Below are positions 5,876-13,879 of a stretch of 14,209 nucleotides of DNA, piece after piece; position 1 is the first letter of the stretch, and every line of letters starts with the position of its first letter. The stretch lies in contig JAPOHS010000026.1 in assembly GCA_029979325.1 (NCBI GenBank), positions 1 to 14,209 of the forward strand, read 5' to 3'. The translations under genes and the position numbers were made by a program. Source of the stretch: Pseudomonadota bacterium. GTDB lineage: Bacteria > Pseudomonadota > Gammaproteobacteria > UBA11654. The notes below the pieces were generated by a model. That model saw nothing but the letters and a program-made list of their open reading frames with translations. It ran no database searches and was not told the DNA's origin.

Positions 5876-6646
5876 ATGAAAAATAATAAACGAATGGACT
5901 TAAACGCAGATTTGGGTGAGTACAAATCTAGCGATACATTCAAAAATGAGATTTCACTCATTCAGCACATCACATCTGCAAGTATTGCTTGCGGAGGTCA
6001 CGCTGGGGATGAAGAGTCAGTGGGCAATATGATTGACCATTGCATTAGACACAATGTTTTATTTGGCCCACATCCTTCTTATCCCGATAAAAAAGCGTTT
6101 GGGCGAAAGAGATTATCGATCAGCGATGAATCATTGACGCAGTCGATTATTGATCAAATAACATTATTATTGGAAATTGCTGAAAGCCGACAAGCTGAAC
6201 CAACGCATGTAAAATTTCATGGTCAACTTTACAACGATTGCTTTTTAGATGAAGAACTCAGTCAGCTCTGCCTGTCTGCCATGCAAACAGTCTGTCCAAA
6301 TATAGCTCTCATTTGTCAACCTTATTCTGCAATCAGCCAAATCGCTGGAAGATCAGGCATCAAGGTCATAAATGAGGCATTTGTTGATCGCAGGTATCAA
6401 TCAAATGGAGCCTTAGTAAAGAGAATGATTACAGGTGCTGTCATATCATCTCTAGATGAAAAAGCAAAACAGGCAGCTTCAATAACATTCGAAGAGAAAG
6501 TATTGTCTGAGAATGCGGAAGAAATTCAGATAGCAGCAGATACACTTTGTATCCACAGTGACCATAATGAATCTGTGGAAACTGCGATAGCAATCAAAGA
6601 GATGTTGGAAAAACATCAATGTGAAATAAAGAGTTATGAATTTTAA
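5876..6646 (+). CDS. pxpA: 5-oxoprolinase subunit PxpA (LamB/YcsF family)
   Basis: A 256-residue subunit of the bacterial ATP-dependent 5-oxoprolinase PxpABC, which opens 5-oxoproline to glutamate in the cytoplasm. PxpA is thought to hydrolyse the phosphorylated intermediate. Family motifs in order: MDLNADLGE (7-15), ACGGHAGD (38-45), FGPHPSYPD (63-71), FGRKRL (75-80), HVKFHGQLYN (111-120), EAFVDRRYQSNGALVKR (167-183) and CIHSDH (225-230). Most relatives have VKPHGALYN and HGDN at the two later sites, so this is a somewhat divergent member with the catalytic His and Asp kept. ATG 5876 gives six extra residues; ATG 5894 starts directly at MDLNADLGE, closer to the usual N-terminus. Neither has a clear ribosome binding site. 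Its end overlaps pxpB by 11 nt. Confidence 0.93.
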   Translation: MKNNKRMDLNADLGEYKSSDTFKNEISLIQHITSASIACGGHAGDEESVGNMIDHCIRHNVLFGPHPSYPDKKAFGRKRLSISDESLTQSIIDQITLLLEIAESRQAEPTHVKFHGQLYNDCFLDEELSQLCLSAMQTVCPNIALICQPYSAISQIAGRSGIKVINEAFVDRRYQSNGALVKRMITGAVISSLDEKAKQAASITFEEKVLSENAEEIQIAADTLCIHSDHNESVETAIAIKEMLEKHQCEIKSYEF

Positions 6647-7319
6647 CTCCGATATAAAAATTACAATCATCGCTGAAGACATACTTGAAGTAGTGATTGA
6701 TCATGATGATGCAGACATCAAGAGTTCACAATTAAACTGGCACCTAGCTGATCATTTATTGAAAAATCAAAATGATATAGAGGCGGTCGCATCAGAAGAG
6801 ATGATTTCCATTCGATCCAAAATGATTCCAATAGATCCCAAGAAAATCGAGATTGGGATTTCTACTTTTGATTTGAGTTCCATCAATCAAGTCGATCATC
6901 GATTGGAGATTCCAATATGCTATGAAAATACTTTTGGAGTTGATCTTGATGAGATATCCAAACAATTGAACCTTTCTGTTGAAGAGATTATTGAAATTCA
7001 TTCATCCACCACTTATGAAGTCAAAGCCATTGGTTTCACACCAGGATTCGCATATTTGGGAGATCTCGATAAGAAAATATCTATACCAAGACTCAGCAAG
7101 CCTCGATTACAGACACCCATTGGATCTGTTGCCATTGCCAATGATAGAACTGGTATATATTGTTTGGGCGGACCTGGAGGTTGGCCGATTATTGGAGCCA
7201 CTCCTGTCAACCTATTTAATCCTCAAGACAGCCAATCAATGCAATTGATACCTGGAACGAAGATATCATTTAATCGAATTTCAAATGAAGAATACAAAGC
7301 CATGAGAAATAAGAAATAG
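6636..7319 (+). CDS. pxpB: 5-oxoprolinase subunit PxpB (KipI family)
   Basis: A 227-residue cytoplasmic subunit of 5-oxoprolinase; with PxpC it is assigned the ATP-dependent phosphorylation of 5-oxoproline. The C-terminal cyclophilin-like domain shows IPICYE (92-97), a helix with DLDEISKQLNLSVEEII (103-119), IGFTPGFAYLGDL (132-144), SIPRLSKPRLQTPIGSVAI (149-167) and LGGPGGWPIIGATP (177-190), all family hallmarks. The N-terminal 80 residues are less conserved, as usual. Length fits the family (about 215-240). The start ATG lies inside the end of pxpA, so the two are translationally coupled; pxpC follows after a single base. In Bacillus the relative KipI inhibits a kinase, but the complete pxpABC set here argues for the enzyme role. 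Confidence 0.93.
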   Translation: MNFNSDIKITIIAEDILEVVIDHDDADIKSSQLNWHLADHLLKNQNDIEAVASEEMISIRSKMIPIDPKKIEIGISTFDLSSINQVDHRLEIPICYENTFGVDLDEISKQLNLSVEEIIEIHSSTTYEVKAIGFTPGFAYLGDLDKKISIPRLSKPRLQTPIGSVAIANDRTGIYCLGGPGGWPIIGATPVNLFNPQDSQSMQLIPGTKISFNRISNEEYKAMRNKK

Positions 7320-7320
7320 A

Positions 7321-8250
7321 ATGGCAGTCCAGATTCTAGATGCAGGTTTACAGACCACTGTCCAAGATCTTGGGAGAGTCGGAAGGAGGCATATTGGCAT
7401 TCCGCAGTCAGGTGCATTCGATTATCTTTCTGCAGCAAAGGCCAATGCAATACTGGGAAAATCAATCAATTCTCCTTTATTGGAGTGCACCATGACTGGT
7501 CCCACCATAAAGTTTTTGAAAGATATGCAAATATGCGTTACAGGAGCTAAAGTCAGCGAACTAAAAATAGACAATTCATTGGTTGCCCAAGATGCACTCC
7601 TTGATCTCAAAAAAGGAAATATTCTCTCGATGAATCATGCTGAAGAAAATTTAAGATTTTATATCGGGTTTTCAGAGGACATAAAAGGAACAGAATTTTT
7701 GGGTAGCGTTTCAACCTATTTACCAGCAAAACTGGGTGGTCTCAATGGAGAGACCATTCAAAAAGATCAAATGATTGATTTCAAGAAGGCATCTTCTGAG
7801 AAATACGTGGGTGAATCAATCTCTCAAATAGAAAAGCCATACAGCACATCGGTAATCAGGGTAGTGGAAGGATCTGAATTCCATTTATTGAATATGAGTA
7901 GAAGTGAATTAGAAGAAAATGAATACATCATAAGCAATGACTCCAATCGAATGGGGATCAGAACTGTTGGTAAGGAGATGAAGATCAATGAAACTGGATC
8001 AATGATCAGTAAGCCCATCTACCCAGGAACAGTACAGTGCCCAGAAAACGGACTCCCGATTATATTGGGTGCAGATGCTCAAACCTTAGGAGGGTATCCT
8101 AGAATATTGCAAGTGATCAAGGCAGATCGTCATTTGCTGGGACAGTTCAAGCCTAGTGACCGCTTTAGATTCAATTTGGTTTCAATTTCTGATGCCATAG
8201 ATGAGTGGAATGCTTTGAAAAAGGCTTATCCATTCATTTGTGGGTTATAA
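7321..8250 (+). CDS. pxpC: 5-oxoprolinase subunit PxpC (biotin-dependent carboxyltransferase-like)
   Basis: A 309-residue partner of PxpB. Family hallmarks: GLQTTVQDLGRVGRRHIGIP (9-28), SGAFDYLSAAKANAILG (30-46), a LLECTMTGPTIKF stretch (53-65), and FLGSVSTYLPAKLGG (126-140, usually VLGSRSTDL..GGF/LGG). The C-terminal half carries SNRMGIRTVG and PGTVQCPENGLPIILGADAQTLGGYP, also typical. Length matches the family (about 300-330). No biotin-carrier motif is seen in the window, so the urea-carboxylase-like similarity is structural only. ATG begins one base after the pxpB stop. tRNA-Arg starts 10 bases after its stop, with no terminator between. Confidence 0.93.
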   Translation: MAVQILDAGLQTTVQDLGRVGRRHIGIPQSGAFDYLSAAKANAILGKSINSPLLECTMTGPTIKFLKDMQICVTGAKVSELKIDNSLVAQDALLDLKKGNILSMNHAEENLRFYIGFSEDIKGTEFLGSVSTYLPAKLGGLNGETIQKDQMIDFKKASSEKYVGESISQIEKPYSTSVIRVVEGSEFHLLNMSRSELEENEYIISNDSNRMGIRTVGKEMKINETGSMISKPIYPGTVQCPENGLPIILGADAQTLGGYPRILQVIKADRHLLGQFKPSDRFRFNLVSISDAIDEWNALKKAYPFICGL

Positions 8251-8260
8251 TAACGACCAC

Positions 8261-8337
8261 GCGCCTGTAGCTCAGCTGGATAGAGTACCTGGCTTCGAAC
8301 CAGGCGGTCGGGGGTTCGAATCCCTCCGGGCGCGCCA
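8261..8337 (+). tRNA. tRNA-Arg (anticodon UCG)
   Basis: The acceptor stem GCGCCTG (8261-8267) pairs with CGGGCGC (8327-8333). The D-arm is TAGCTCAGCTGGATAGAG, and the anticodon stem CCTGG/CCAGG encloses loop CTTCGAA with anticodon TCG at 8295-8297. The T-arm holds GTTCGAATC, and CCA is encoded at 8335-8337. It lies only 10 bases after pxpC and 18 bases before the next start codon, with no separate terminator, so it is probably excised from a longer transcript. Confidence 0.97.
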
Positions 8338-8355
8338 TATAGAATGGGAGATAAG

Positions 8356-8919
8356 ATGAGTAATGCACACCCGTGGTTAGAAGAGATACCTTGGACAACG
8401 AAGAAACTTCCTAGAGAGAAGCTTGAGCATAGAATTCAGCGTGCTCTTACATTAACCAATCTTGGTATGCTTGGGACCTTAGGACTCAACGGACCCATTG
8501 TCAGTCCACTGGAATTTTACGCTGATAAATTTACAATTTATGTCTTGCCTCAACCTGGAAGCCCTAAACTCAAGGCAATGCAACGTGACCCCAGGGTGTC
8601 ATTTGCAGTAGCGAATCCAATGGCAGGCTGGGTGACTGCACAAGGTGCTCAATTATTTGGTAAAGCCGAGATACTTGAGCCAGGAACTTCTGAATGGGAA
8701 TACGGCATGACTATCTTCAGATGGCAGGCATCTGCTGCAGAAATAAATACAGGATTTGATAATCCACCACATTATCAATTGATGCGTTTAGACCCTGATA
8801 GGATTGTTTATACAGAGCATTTTTTAAGAAAGGACGGTTATGGTCCAAGACAGATATGGCGTCGAGATGAAAAAGATGAGCAAGCTTCAGACGGGTTTTC
8901 TGACTCACAAAAAACTTAA
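8356..8919 (+). CDS. Pyridoxamine 5'-phosphate oxidase-like (PNPOx) flavoprotein
   Basis: A 187-residue soluble protein of the split-barrel flavin-binding PNPOx-like superfamily. Typical pieces are a helix (23-33) leading into LGMLGTLGLNGPIVSPLEFY (36-55), the strand TIYVLPQPGSPKLKAMQRDPRVSFAV (60-85, with the K..A...DPRVSF family pattern) and QLFGKAEIL (99-107). Such proteins bind FMN, F420 or haem and reduce or oxidise small substrates; the substrate is open. ATG 8344 is in frame, but the second ATG at 8356 has GGGAG at 8346-8350 five bases upstream, so 8356 is chosen. The C-terminal tail is polar and unstructured. Its stop touches the stop of the convergent MFS gene. Confidence 0.75.
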   Translation: MSNAHPWLEEIPWTTKKLPREKLEHRIQRALTLTNLGMLGTLGLNGPIVSPLEFYADKFTIYVLPQPGSPKLKAMQRDPRVSFAVANPMAGWVTAQGAQLFGKAEILEPGTSEWEYGMTIFRWQASAAEINTGFDNPPHYQLMRLDPDRIVYTEHFLRKDGYGPRQIWRRDEKDEQASDGFSDSQKT

Positions 8920-10122
8920 CTAGTTTTCTATACCCACTCTAACAAACTGAAAATATACTCCCAAAATAATTGCTCCCAATCCTCCATAATAGAACGGAAA
9001 GATTGGATCAAGATTGTATAACAATGTACCAATCGTAGGTCCAAAGATCATACCAACAACGGGCGCTCCAGCTAAGAATCCTGCAACTTCTCCTTGCTCA
9101 GAAGGCTCAACACTCAATGTTGCAGCTGCATTGAGGCTTGGCGTAATCATGCTGAAGGCAATGCCCATGCCTGCATAAGCTAAGAAAAATCCTGTTAATG
9201 AATCGACAACACTGATTGATATCAAAACCATTCCAAAAATCAAAAAACAGATTCTCAGCAATGTTTGTGTCGAGATATTTATGACTTGTAAAACTACAGC
9301 CTGCATAAAAGTTGATGTTAATGCCATCGATAGCAGTGCGATGCTGGTGAACTTAATGACTTGATCAGGATCTGATATGCCCAATTTATCTTCTATAAAG
9401 AATGCAGAAATGATTTGTACCGATGTGAATACCATAAAGGCAACAGACCAGCCGATAAGAAATGGAAGAACTCTGTAATCATAGAATTTCAGAGATTTTT
9501 TTTGATTGGTTTCTGGGATTTCCGGTACCGAATGAATGAGATACTTTTGAGCCATGATTGCACCAATTAATGCAATCCCAGCACCGCAGTACATTGGGAA
9601 TAGAGGATGAATGAAAGAAAGCGACCCTCCCATGACAGGTCCGATCATTGTCCCTATTCCTGAAGCCATCCCAATAAGAGCCATCGCTTTTGTGCGATTG
9701 CTTGAATCGGTGCTATCTGACATGTAAGCAACAGCCGCAGGTTGAATGCCTCCAATTAAGATTCCATAAATGATTCTTATGGCGAAAAGCAGCATAAATA
9801 GGCTTAAGGGACTGAGTATGCCCCAAATCCCAACTTGAATACCGAATGTAAATATAAGAAATGCAAAACCATAGGAAAGTAGGCCAATTACAAATACTTT
9901 CTTTCTACCAATTTTTTGACTTTTCTTGCCCCAATAGTAAGAGGAAAAGACCAAAGCCACATTTGATATTGCAATCAAAATCCCAAATTGATTAATACTC
10001 AGACCAATCTCTCTTGATAATGGAGCAAAAATTACATAAAGCAGTGAAAATCCTGTTCCATAGATGACAAGACCCACTATCAGAACGACCTTATCAAGGC
10101 CGAGTTTCTGTTTATTTTCCAT
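8920..10122 (-). CDS. MFS transporter (DHA1/TetA-like, 12 membrane helices)
   Basis: A 400-residue major facilitator carrier. Loop 2-3 has the motif A pattern GKKSQKIGRKKV (65-76), helix 5 has the antiporter-type motif C region GMASGIGTMIGPVMGG (151-166), and twelve hydrophobic segments are spread over the length with a short central loop around 190-200 (EIPETNQKK). Motif C points to proton-coupled export, so an efflux pump is likelier than an importer. The start ATG at 10122 overlaps the last base of the DUF1244 stop (TGATG), a sign of translational coupling; GTG 10125 one codon earlier is also possible (then a 4-nt GTGA overlap). The substrate is unknown. Confidence 0.85.
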   Translation of the reverse strand: MENKQKLGLDKVVLIVGLVIYGTGFSLLYVIFAPLSREIGLSINQFGILIAISNVALVFSSYYWGKKSQKIGRKKVFVIGLLSYGFAFLIFTFGIQVGIWGILSPLSLFMLLFAIRIIYGILIGGIQPAAVAYMSDSTDSSNRTKAMALIGMASGIGTMIGPVMGGSLSFIHPLFPMYCGAGIALIGAIMAQKYLIHSVPEIPETNQKKSLKFYDYRVLPFLIGWSVAFMVFTSVQIISAFFIEDKLGISDPDQVIKFTSIALLSMALTSTFMQAVVLQVINISTQTLLRICFLIFGMVLISISVVDSLTGFFLAYAGMGIAFSMITPSLNAAATLSVEPSEQGEVAGFLAGAPVVGMIFGPTIGTLLYNLDPIFPFYYGGLGAIILGVYFQFVRVGIEN

Positions 10123-10409
10123 CACTTATCTTTTCGGGCATTCATTTGATCTAGTTGTTCCTGAGTGGCGGGTTTTTGATTTTTTTCTTTCCATTCTTGG
10201 TATGGCATCCCATAAACAATGTTTCTTGCTTCATCAGGATTGATCTCTTCGCCCATCTTTTCTGCTTCTTCTTGATACCATCGGCTCAAACAGTTTCTGC
10301 AAAATCCCGAAATGATCATCATGTCGATATTTTGGACATTTGATTCTTTTTGAAGATGACTGATGAGTCTTTCAAAGACTGCAGATTGAATCTCTATTTT
10401 CTTATCCAT
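10122..10409 (-). CDS. DUF1244 family protein
   Basis: A 95-residue protein of the DUF1244 (SMc04008-like) family found mainly in proteobacteria. The diagnostic stretch is NIDMMIISGFCRNCLSRWY (27-45), followed by EARNIVYGMPYQEWKEK (60-76). The paired cysteines in FCRNCL (C37, C40) could bind a metal or be redox active, but no function is established. The frame is open upstream to 10520, but that extension has no family similarity and crosses the start of the divergent CoA-transferase gene, so ATG 10409 is taken. No strong ribosome binding site is seen. It shares a transcript with the MFS gene downstream. Confidence 0.85.
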   Translation of the reverse strand: MDKKIEIQSAVFERLISHLQKESNVQNIDMMIISGFCRNCLSRWYQEEAEKMGEEINPDEARNIVYGMPYQEWKEKNQKPATQEQLDQMNARKDK

Positions 10410-10427
10410 AATTAGTGTGATATCTAA

Positions 10428-10456
10428 ACACATTATTATTAGAATAGTAATATAAT
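10428..10456 (+). promoter_or_regulatory. Probable promoter of the CoA-transferase gene
   Basis: A perfect -10 TATAAT lies at 10451-10456, preceded by more AT-rich sequence; the -35 at 17 bp (ACACAT, 10428-10433) is poor. Transcription would begin near 10463, leaving a leader of about 17 nt before ATG 10480. The 70-bp gap also has to hold the promoter of DUF1244 on the other strand. Confidence 0.5.
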
Positions 10457-10479
10457 CTTCCTTGAATCTATTGAAGTGT

Positions 10480-11667
10480 ATGAATACCTCAAATAAACCA
10501 TTATCAGGAATAAAGGTCATCGAAATGACTCACATGGTCATGGGCCCTGCAGTGGGCGCAATACTTGGTGATTTAGGAGCAGATGTCATAAAGATTGAGC
10601 CGATATCTGGAGATAAGACAAGGGTATTAAAGAAGTCTGGGTCAGGCTATTTTCTCACCTATAATCGCAATAAGCGAAGTCTCGCAATGGACATCAAAAA
10701 AGAAGAGGGGAAGAAGGTAGTTAAATCCTTAATTCGTAAATCAGATGTTTTTATTGAGAATTTCAGGCCGGGCGCCATGGACAAGCTTGGATTCAGTTAC
10801 GATGAGTTTTCAAAATTAAATCCAGAAATCATCTATTGTTCTGCCAAAGGATTTCTCAAAGGACCTTATGAAAATAGAACGGCATTAGATGAGGTTGCAC
10901 AGATGATGGGCGGCCTTGCATACATGACTGGACCACCAGGAAGGCCTCTAAGAGCTGGTTCATCGGTAATTGATATCATGGGGGGGATGTTTGGCGCCAT
11001 TGCTATTTTGGCTGCATTGCAAGAGAGGCGAGAAACTAATAAAGGTCAAAAAGTGACAAGCGCATTATACGAAAATGTTGTTTATTTAATGGGTCAGCAC
11101 ATGGCTCAAACTGCGACCACTGGATCGCCTCCACCTCCGATGTCAGTGAGAGTAGCTGCATGGGCTGTATACGACATATTCGAAACCAAAGATGAGGAAC
11201 AGGTCTTTATTGGTGTCGTGAGTGATACACAGTGGAAACTATTTTGCGAATCATTTGGTTTGGAAGATTATGCAAATGATGAATCAATGGATTTGAATAA
11301 GGGCAGGGTGGATCAGAGAGATGCAATCATTCCGCGATTACAAGAACTTTTCAAGACATATACCAAAACCGATCTAATGAAAAAGCTGGATAAAACAGGG
11401 CTTCCTTTTGCTCCAATCAGTAAGCCTGAAGATTTATTTGATGATCCTCATCTGAATGAATCCGGCGGACTATTGGATATCGAGATACCTGCTGGTGGCA
11501 GCACTAAACTTCCTGCAATGCCAATCAATATGAATGACAGAAGATTTGATGTGCACACACCTGTTCCGAAAGTGGGTGAGCACTCGGATCAAATTCTAAG
11601 AGAGCTTGGGTTGGATGATGAGGAAATCAAAGACTTATTTCTCGAAGGCGTTGTTTCTGAGAATTAA
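10480..11667 (+). CDS. Class III CoA-transferase (CaiB/BaiF family)
   Basis: A 395-residue CoA-transferase of the CaiB/BaiF (formyl-CoA transferase) family, which moves CoA between acyl-CoA and a free acid through an aspartyl-CoA thioester. Family features: KVIEMTHMVMGPAVGAILGD (12-31), GADVIKIEP (33-41), NRNKRSLAMDIK (62-73), DVFIENFRPGAMDKLG (89-104), YCSAKGFLKGP (119-129), and GSSVIDIMGGMFGAIAILAAL (160-180), in which D165 aligns with the catalytic Asp. The C-terminus carries GEHSDQILRELGL. The acid substrate cannot be read. A TTG at 10462 is in frame but falls at the predicted transcription start, so ATG 10480 is chosen. The gene is single, with its stop overlapping the convergent MFS stop by 4 nt. 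Confidence 0.92.
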   Translation: MNTSNKPLSGIKVIEMTHMVMGPAVGAILGDLGADVIKIEPISGDKTRVLKKSGSGYFLTYNRNKRSLAMDIKKEEGKKVVKSLIRKSDVFIENFRPGAMDKLGFSYDEFSKLNPEIIYCSAKGFLKGPYENRTALDEVAQMMGGLAYMTGPPGRPLRAGSSVIDIMGGMFGAIAILAALQERRETNKGQKVTSALYENVVYLMGQHMAQTATTGSPPPPMSVRVAAWAVYDIFETKDEEQVFIGVVSDTQWKLFCESFGLEDYANDESMDLNKGRVDQRDAIIPRLQELFKTYTKTDLMKKLDKTGLPFAPISKPEDLFDDPHLNESGGLLDIEIPAGGSTKLPAMPINMNDRRFDVHTPVPKVGEHSDQILRELGLDDEEIKDLFLEGVVSEN

Positions 11668-13010
11668 GCCTCAACACTTTCAATGTATTTTCCATACGGT
11701 CTCACGCCCATAAAGCCAGCGAAGATTCCTATCAAACCAACAATCAGAGATACCACAGCCATTGAGTATGAAATCAAGGATTCATCCTTAAATACATAAT
11801 CTGTAAGCAGTGCGACACTCGTGGGTCCCAATGTGTATCCTGTCATGCTGATGACAAAGAAGTAGATTGCTGTGACTTGCCCTCTTAGCTGGTTTGGTGT
11901 GATATTCAGAATTGCCAATGGAGCCAGTGCTGTTTGACCAGCCGCCATTATTGCTTGAGGCACGAACATTAAAGTTGCCAATTGATAAGTCGGCATCAGT
12001 GGAACCAGTGCTGCTGCAATGGTCAAAATGATCATTGTGTATGCAAACAGTTTTATATGAGCACTGCCACCATAATTTTTAAATACATGATCTCCTAACC
12101 AGCCTGTCCCTATTGCACCTATAGGACCCGATACCAAAAAAGCAATGCCCAACCACAACGTGATGGTTTTGAAATCAACCCCATAAGTTCTGTCATACAT
12201 TGTTGGCATCCACGATAGGAATGCATAACCAATCAGAACCGAACATGCCATTGAGAGAAATAACCATCCGTATGCACTTTTTCTTTCTAAGATGAAATTG
12301 ATCGTTTCTTTGATTGAAACCTCATCTGTTGCATCGCCAACATCGTTTTTGAGGACAATTTTTTCTCTTCGTTCGGGTTCTTTGACCGTCATCATCAGTG
12401 CAGCAACAATCAAACCCGGGAGTCCAACCATGATGAATAAGGCTTGCCATGGATAGATTTCACCTATGATTGGAAGAATGAAATTATCCCTGGAAGCAAC
12501 ATAGGCTATGACCTGACCACCAATGATGAATGCGATTCCGGATCCCACAGACACACCAATATTGAATAAACCCAGAGCTTTGCCTCTTTTTTCTTTTGGA
12601 AAGTAATCACCAATCATAGATAGGCTGCTGGGACTGAGTGTCGCTTCACCCACTCCAACCCCAACTCTTGCAAGAAACAGCTGTGTGTAGTTTTTCGCCA
12701 ATCCACAAGCAGCAGTCATCACGCACCAAAATGAAATTCCAGCTGCAATGATTGCCCTTCGACTTTTCTTATCGGCCAGCCTCCCAATAGGGATTCCCAT
12801 TGTGGTATAGAAAAGAGCAAATGCCAGACCCAATAAGAGACTCACCTGAGTATCAGTCAATAACAAGTCTCTCTTAACTAGCGGGACAACGAGAGAAAGC
12901 AGCTGTCTATCAAGAAAGGAGACCACATAGGCAATGGTCAATATAATCACCGCATACCAAGCTGAGCTACTCGAAGGATAGCTATGATCCAAAGGAGATT
13001 TTTGATTCAT
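11664..13010 (-). CDS. Spinster-type MFS transporter
   Basis: A 448-residue major facilitator carrier of the spinster-like group common in marine and sphingomonad-type proteobacteria. Hallmarks: FLDRQLLSLVVPLVKRDL (32-49) in helix 1, TDTQVSLLLGLAFALFYTT (52-70), motif A GRLADKKSRR (76-85) and RVGVGVGEATLSPSSLS (115-131), followed by MIGDYFPKEKRGKALGL. A polar central loop (about 210-235) separates the two six-helix halves. Bacterial members are often found with catabolic genes and probably import small organic acids or aromatics; the substrate is not known. It is the last gene of an operon with the DUF1838 protein 4 nt upstream and the cytochrome before that. Confidence 0.9.
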   Translation of the reverse strand: MNQKSPLDHSYPSSSSAWYAVIILTIAYVVSFLDRQLLSLVVPLVKRDLLLTDTQVSLLLGLAFALFYTTMGIPIGRLADKKSRRAIIAAGISFWCVMTAACGLAKNYTQLFLARVGVGVGEATLSPSSLSMIGDYFPKEKRGKALGLFNIGVSVGSGIAFIIGGQVIAYVASRDNFILPIIGEIYPWQALFIMVGLPGLIVAALMMTVKEPERREKIVLKNDVGDATDEVSIKETINFILERKSAYGWLFLSMACSVLIGYAFLSWMPTMYDRTYGVDFKTITLWLGIAFLVSGPIGAIGTGWLGDHVFKNYGGSAHIKLFAYTMIILTIAAALVPLMPTYQLATLMFVPQAIMAAGQTALAPLAILNITPNQLRGQVTAIYFFVISMTGYTLGPTSVALLTDYVFKDESLISYSMAVVSLIVGLIGIFAGFMGVRPYGKYIESVEA

Positions 13011-13014
13011 GAAT

Positions 13015-13875
13015 CTATTTTACAGGGGCAGGTGTTTGTTGCCTTGCATAATACTCAAGACTAGAAATACTTGGACCATAGTCCTCGGTTGGAGCCGATA
13101 GCATTCCTGGATACCTTTCTTCTGAGAATTCACGAACATGCTCAGGTATGATTTCAATGTTATCTGATTTCAGCATAGTGCTCATATACAAGCAGTGTCC
13201 TGGTGTATCTCCCATCAACATCCAAGGAAGCCATGGTGTGATTCTATTCCAGGTTCCAGTATAGTTGACAGAGGTCAATTCAGGATTCTCAAGATCTTTA
13301 GCAGAAACAAAGTATCGCATCATTTCAGATACGCGTGCCATTTTACCCGATGACTCTCTGACCCATTTATCTGGTTGCAATGGGTTTGGATAATACAAGT
13401 GCATATCTGTACTGAGGGTAATGACATCACCAGACCTTTTCCATGGGAAAATAAGAGGTATCTTTCTGGGCTCTGCTTTTTCTCCTGTCTTGAAATCTTC
13501 TGGTGCCAAAATAAGCCATTCAGAAATCGTGTAATTAAAAGGATCATTTGCAACATGAACAACATCGACCACTTCTTCAGTATATGGATTGGTCCATTGA
13601 TCAATCATTTGACCAGATCTAGGATCGGTGTAGAAAATAACTTCTTTATTTAAGCGTCGAATGCTTCCATCTTCAGCAGCTGGCATCAATCTTGTGCATA
13701 AGAAAGTCTCAAAACCGCACAACTCTTTAACGGCCTGTCCTGGCCTTACTCCAAGAATCGTTCCTGTGGTATAGCAAATAGTTTCTTTTTCAGAATTGAG
13801 ATCCGCTTGAATTCTTGCCCAAGCATCACGATTCCATGTATTGGATTGAAAGTTAATTTCTGTTTCAAATTTCAT
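13015..13875 (-). CDS. DUF1838 family protein
   Basis: A 286-residue protein of the uncharacterised DUF1838 family. Recognisable pieces are an N-terminal CYTTGTILGVRPGQAVKELCGFETF stretch (34-58, split here by positions), YTDPRSGQMIDQWTNPYT (81-98) and VVHVANDPFNY (104-114). Later come a Trp/Pro-rich region near WNRITPWLPWM and GHCLYMSTML. It is rich in aromatic residues and beta strands, like a lipocalin-type or enzyme barrel, but no catalytic motif is known. No signal peptide is seen at this start, so the form without export is assumed. AAGGGGAG (13890-13883) lies 7 nt before ATG and overlaps the cytochrome stop. It is flanked by a c-type cytochrome and an MFS carrier, which suggests a joint substrate pathway. 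Confidence 0.85.
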   Translation of the reverse strand: MKFETEINFQSNTWNRDAWARIQADLNSEKETICYTTGTILGVRPGQAVKELCGFETFLCTRLMPAAEDGSIRRLNKEVIFYTDPRSGQMIDQWTNPYTEEVVDVVHVANDPFNYTISEWLILAPEDFKTGEKAEPRKIPLIFPWKRSGDVITLSTDMHLYYPNPLQPDKWVRESSGKMARVSEMMRYFVSAKDLENPELTSVNYTGTWNRITPWLPWMLMGDTPGHCLYMSTMLKSDNIEIIPEHVREFSEERYPGMLSAPTEDYGPSISSLEYYARQQTPAPVK

Positions 13876-13879
13876 TTTC

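Noticed and set aside
10462..10479. TTG start of the CoA-transferase
   Set aside because: It falls at the predicted transcription start; ATG 10480 gives the usual N-terminus.
10410..10520. N-terminal extension of the DUF1244 protein
   Set aside because: It has no family similarity, would overlap the divergent CoA-transferase start, and crosses the intergenic promoter.
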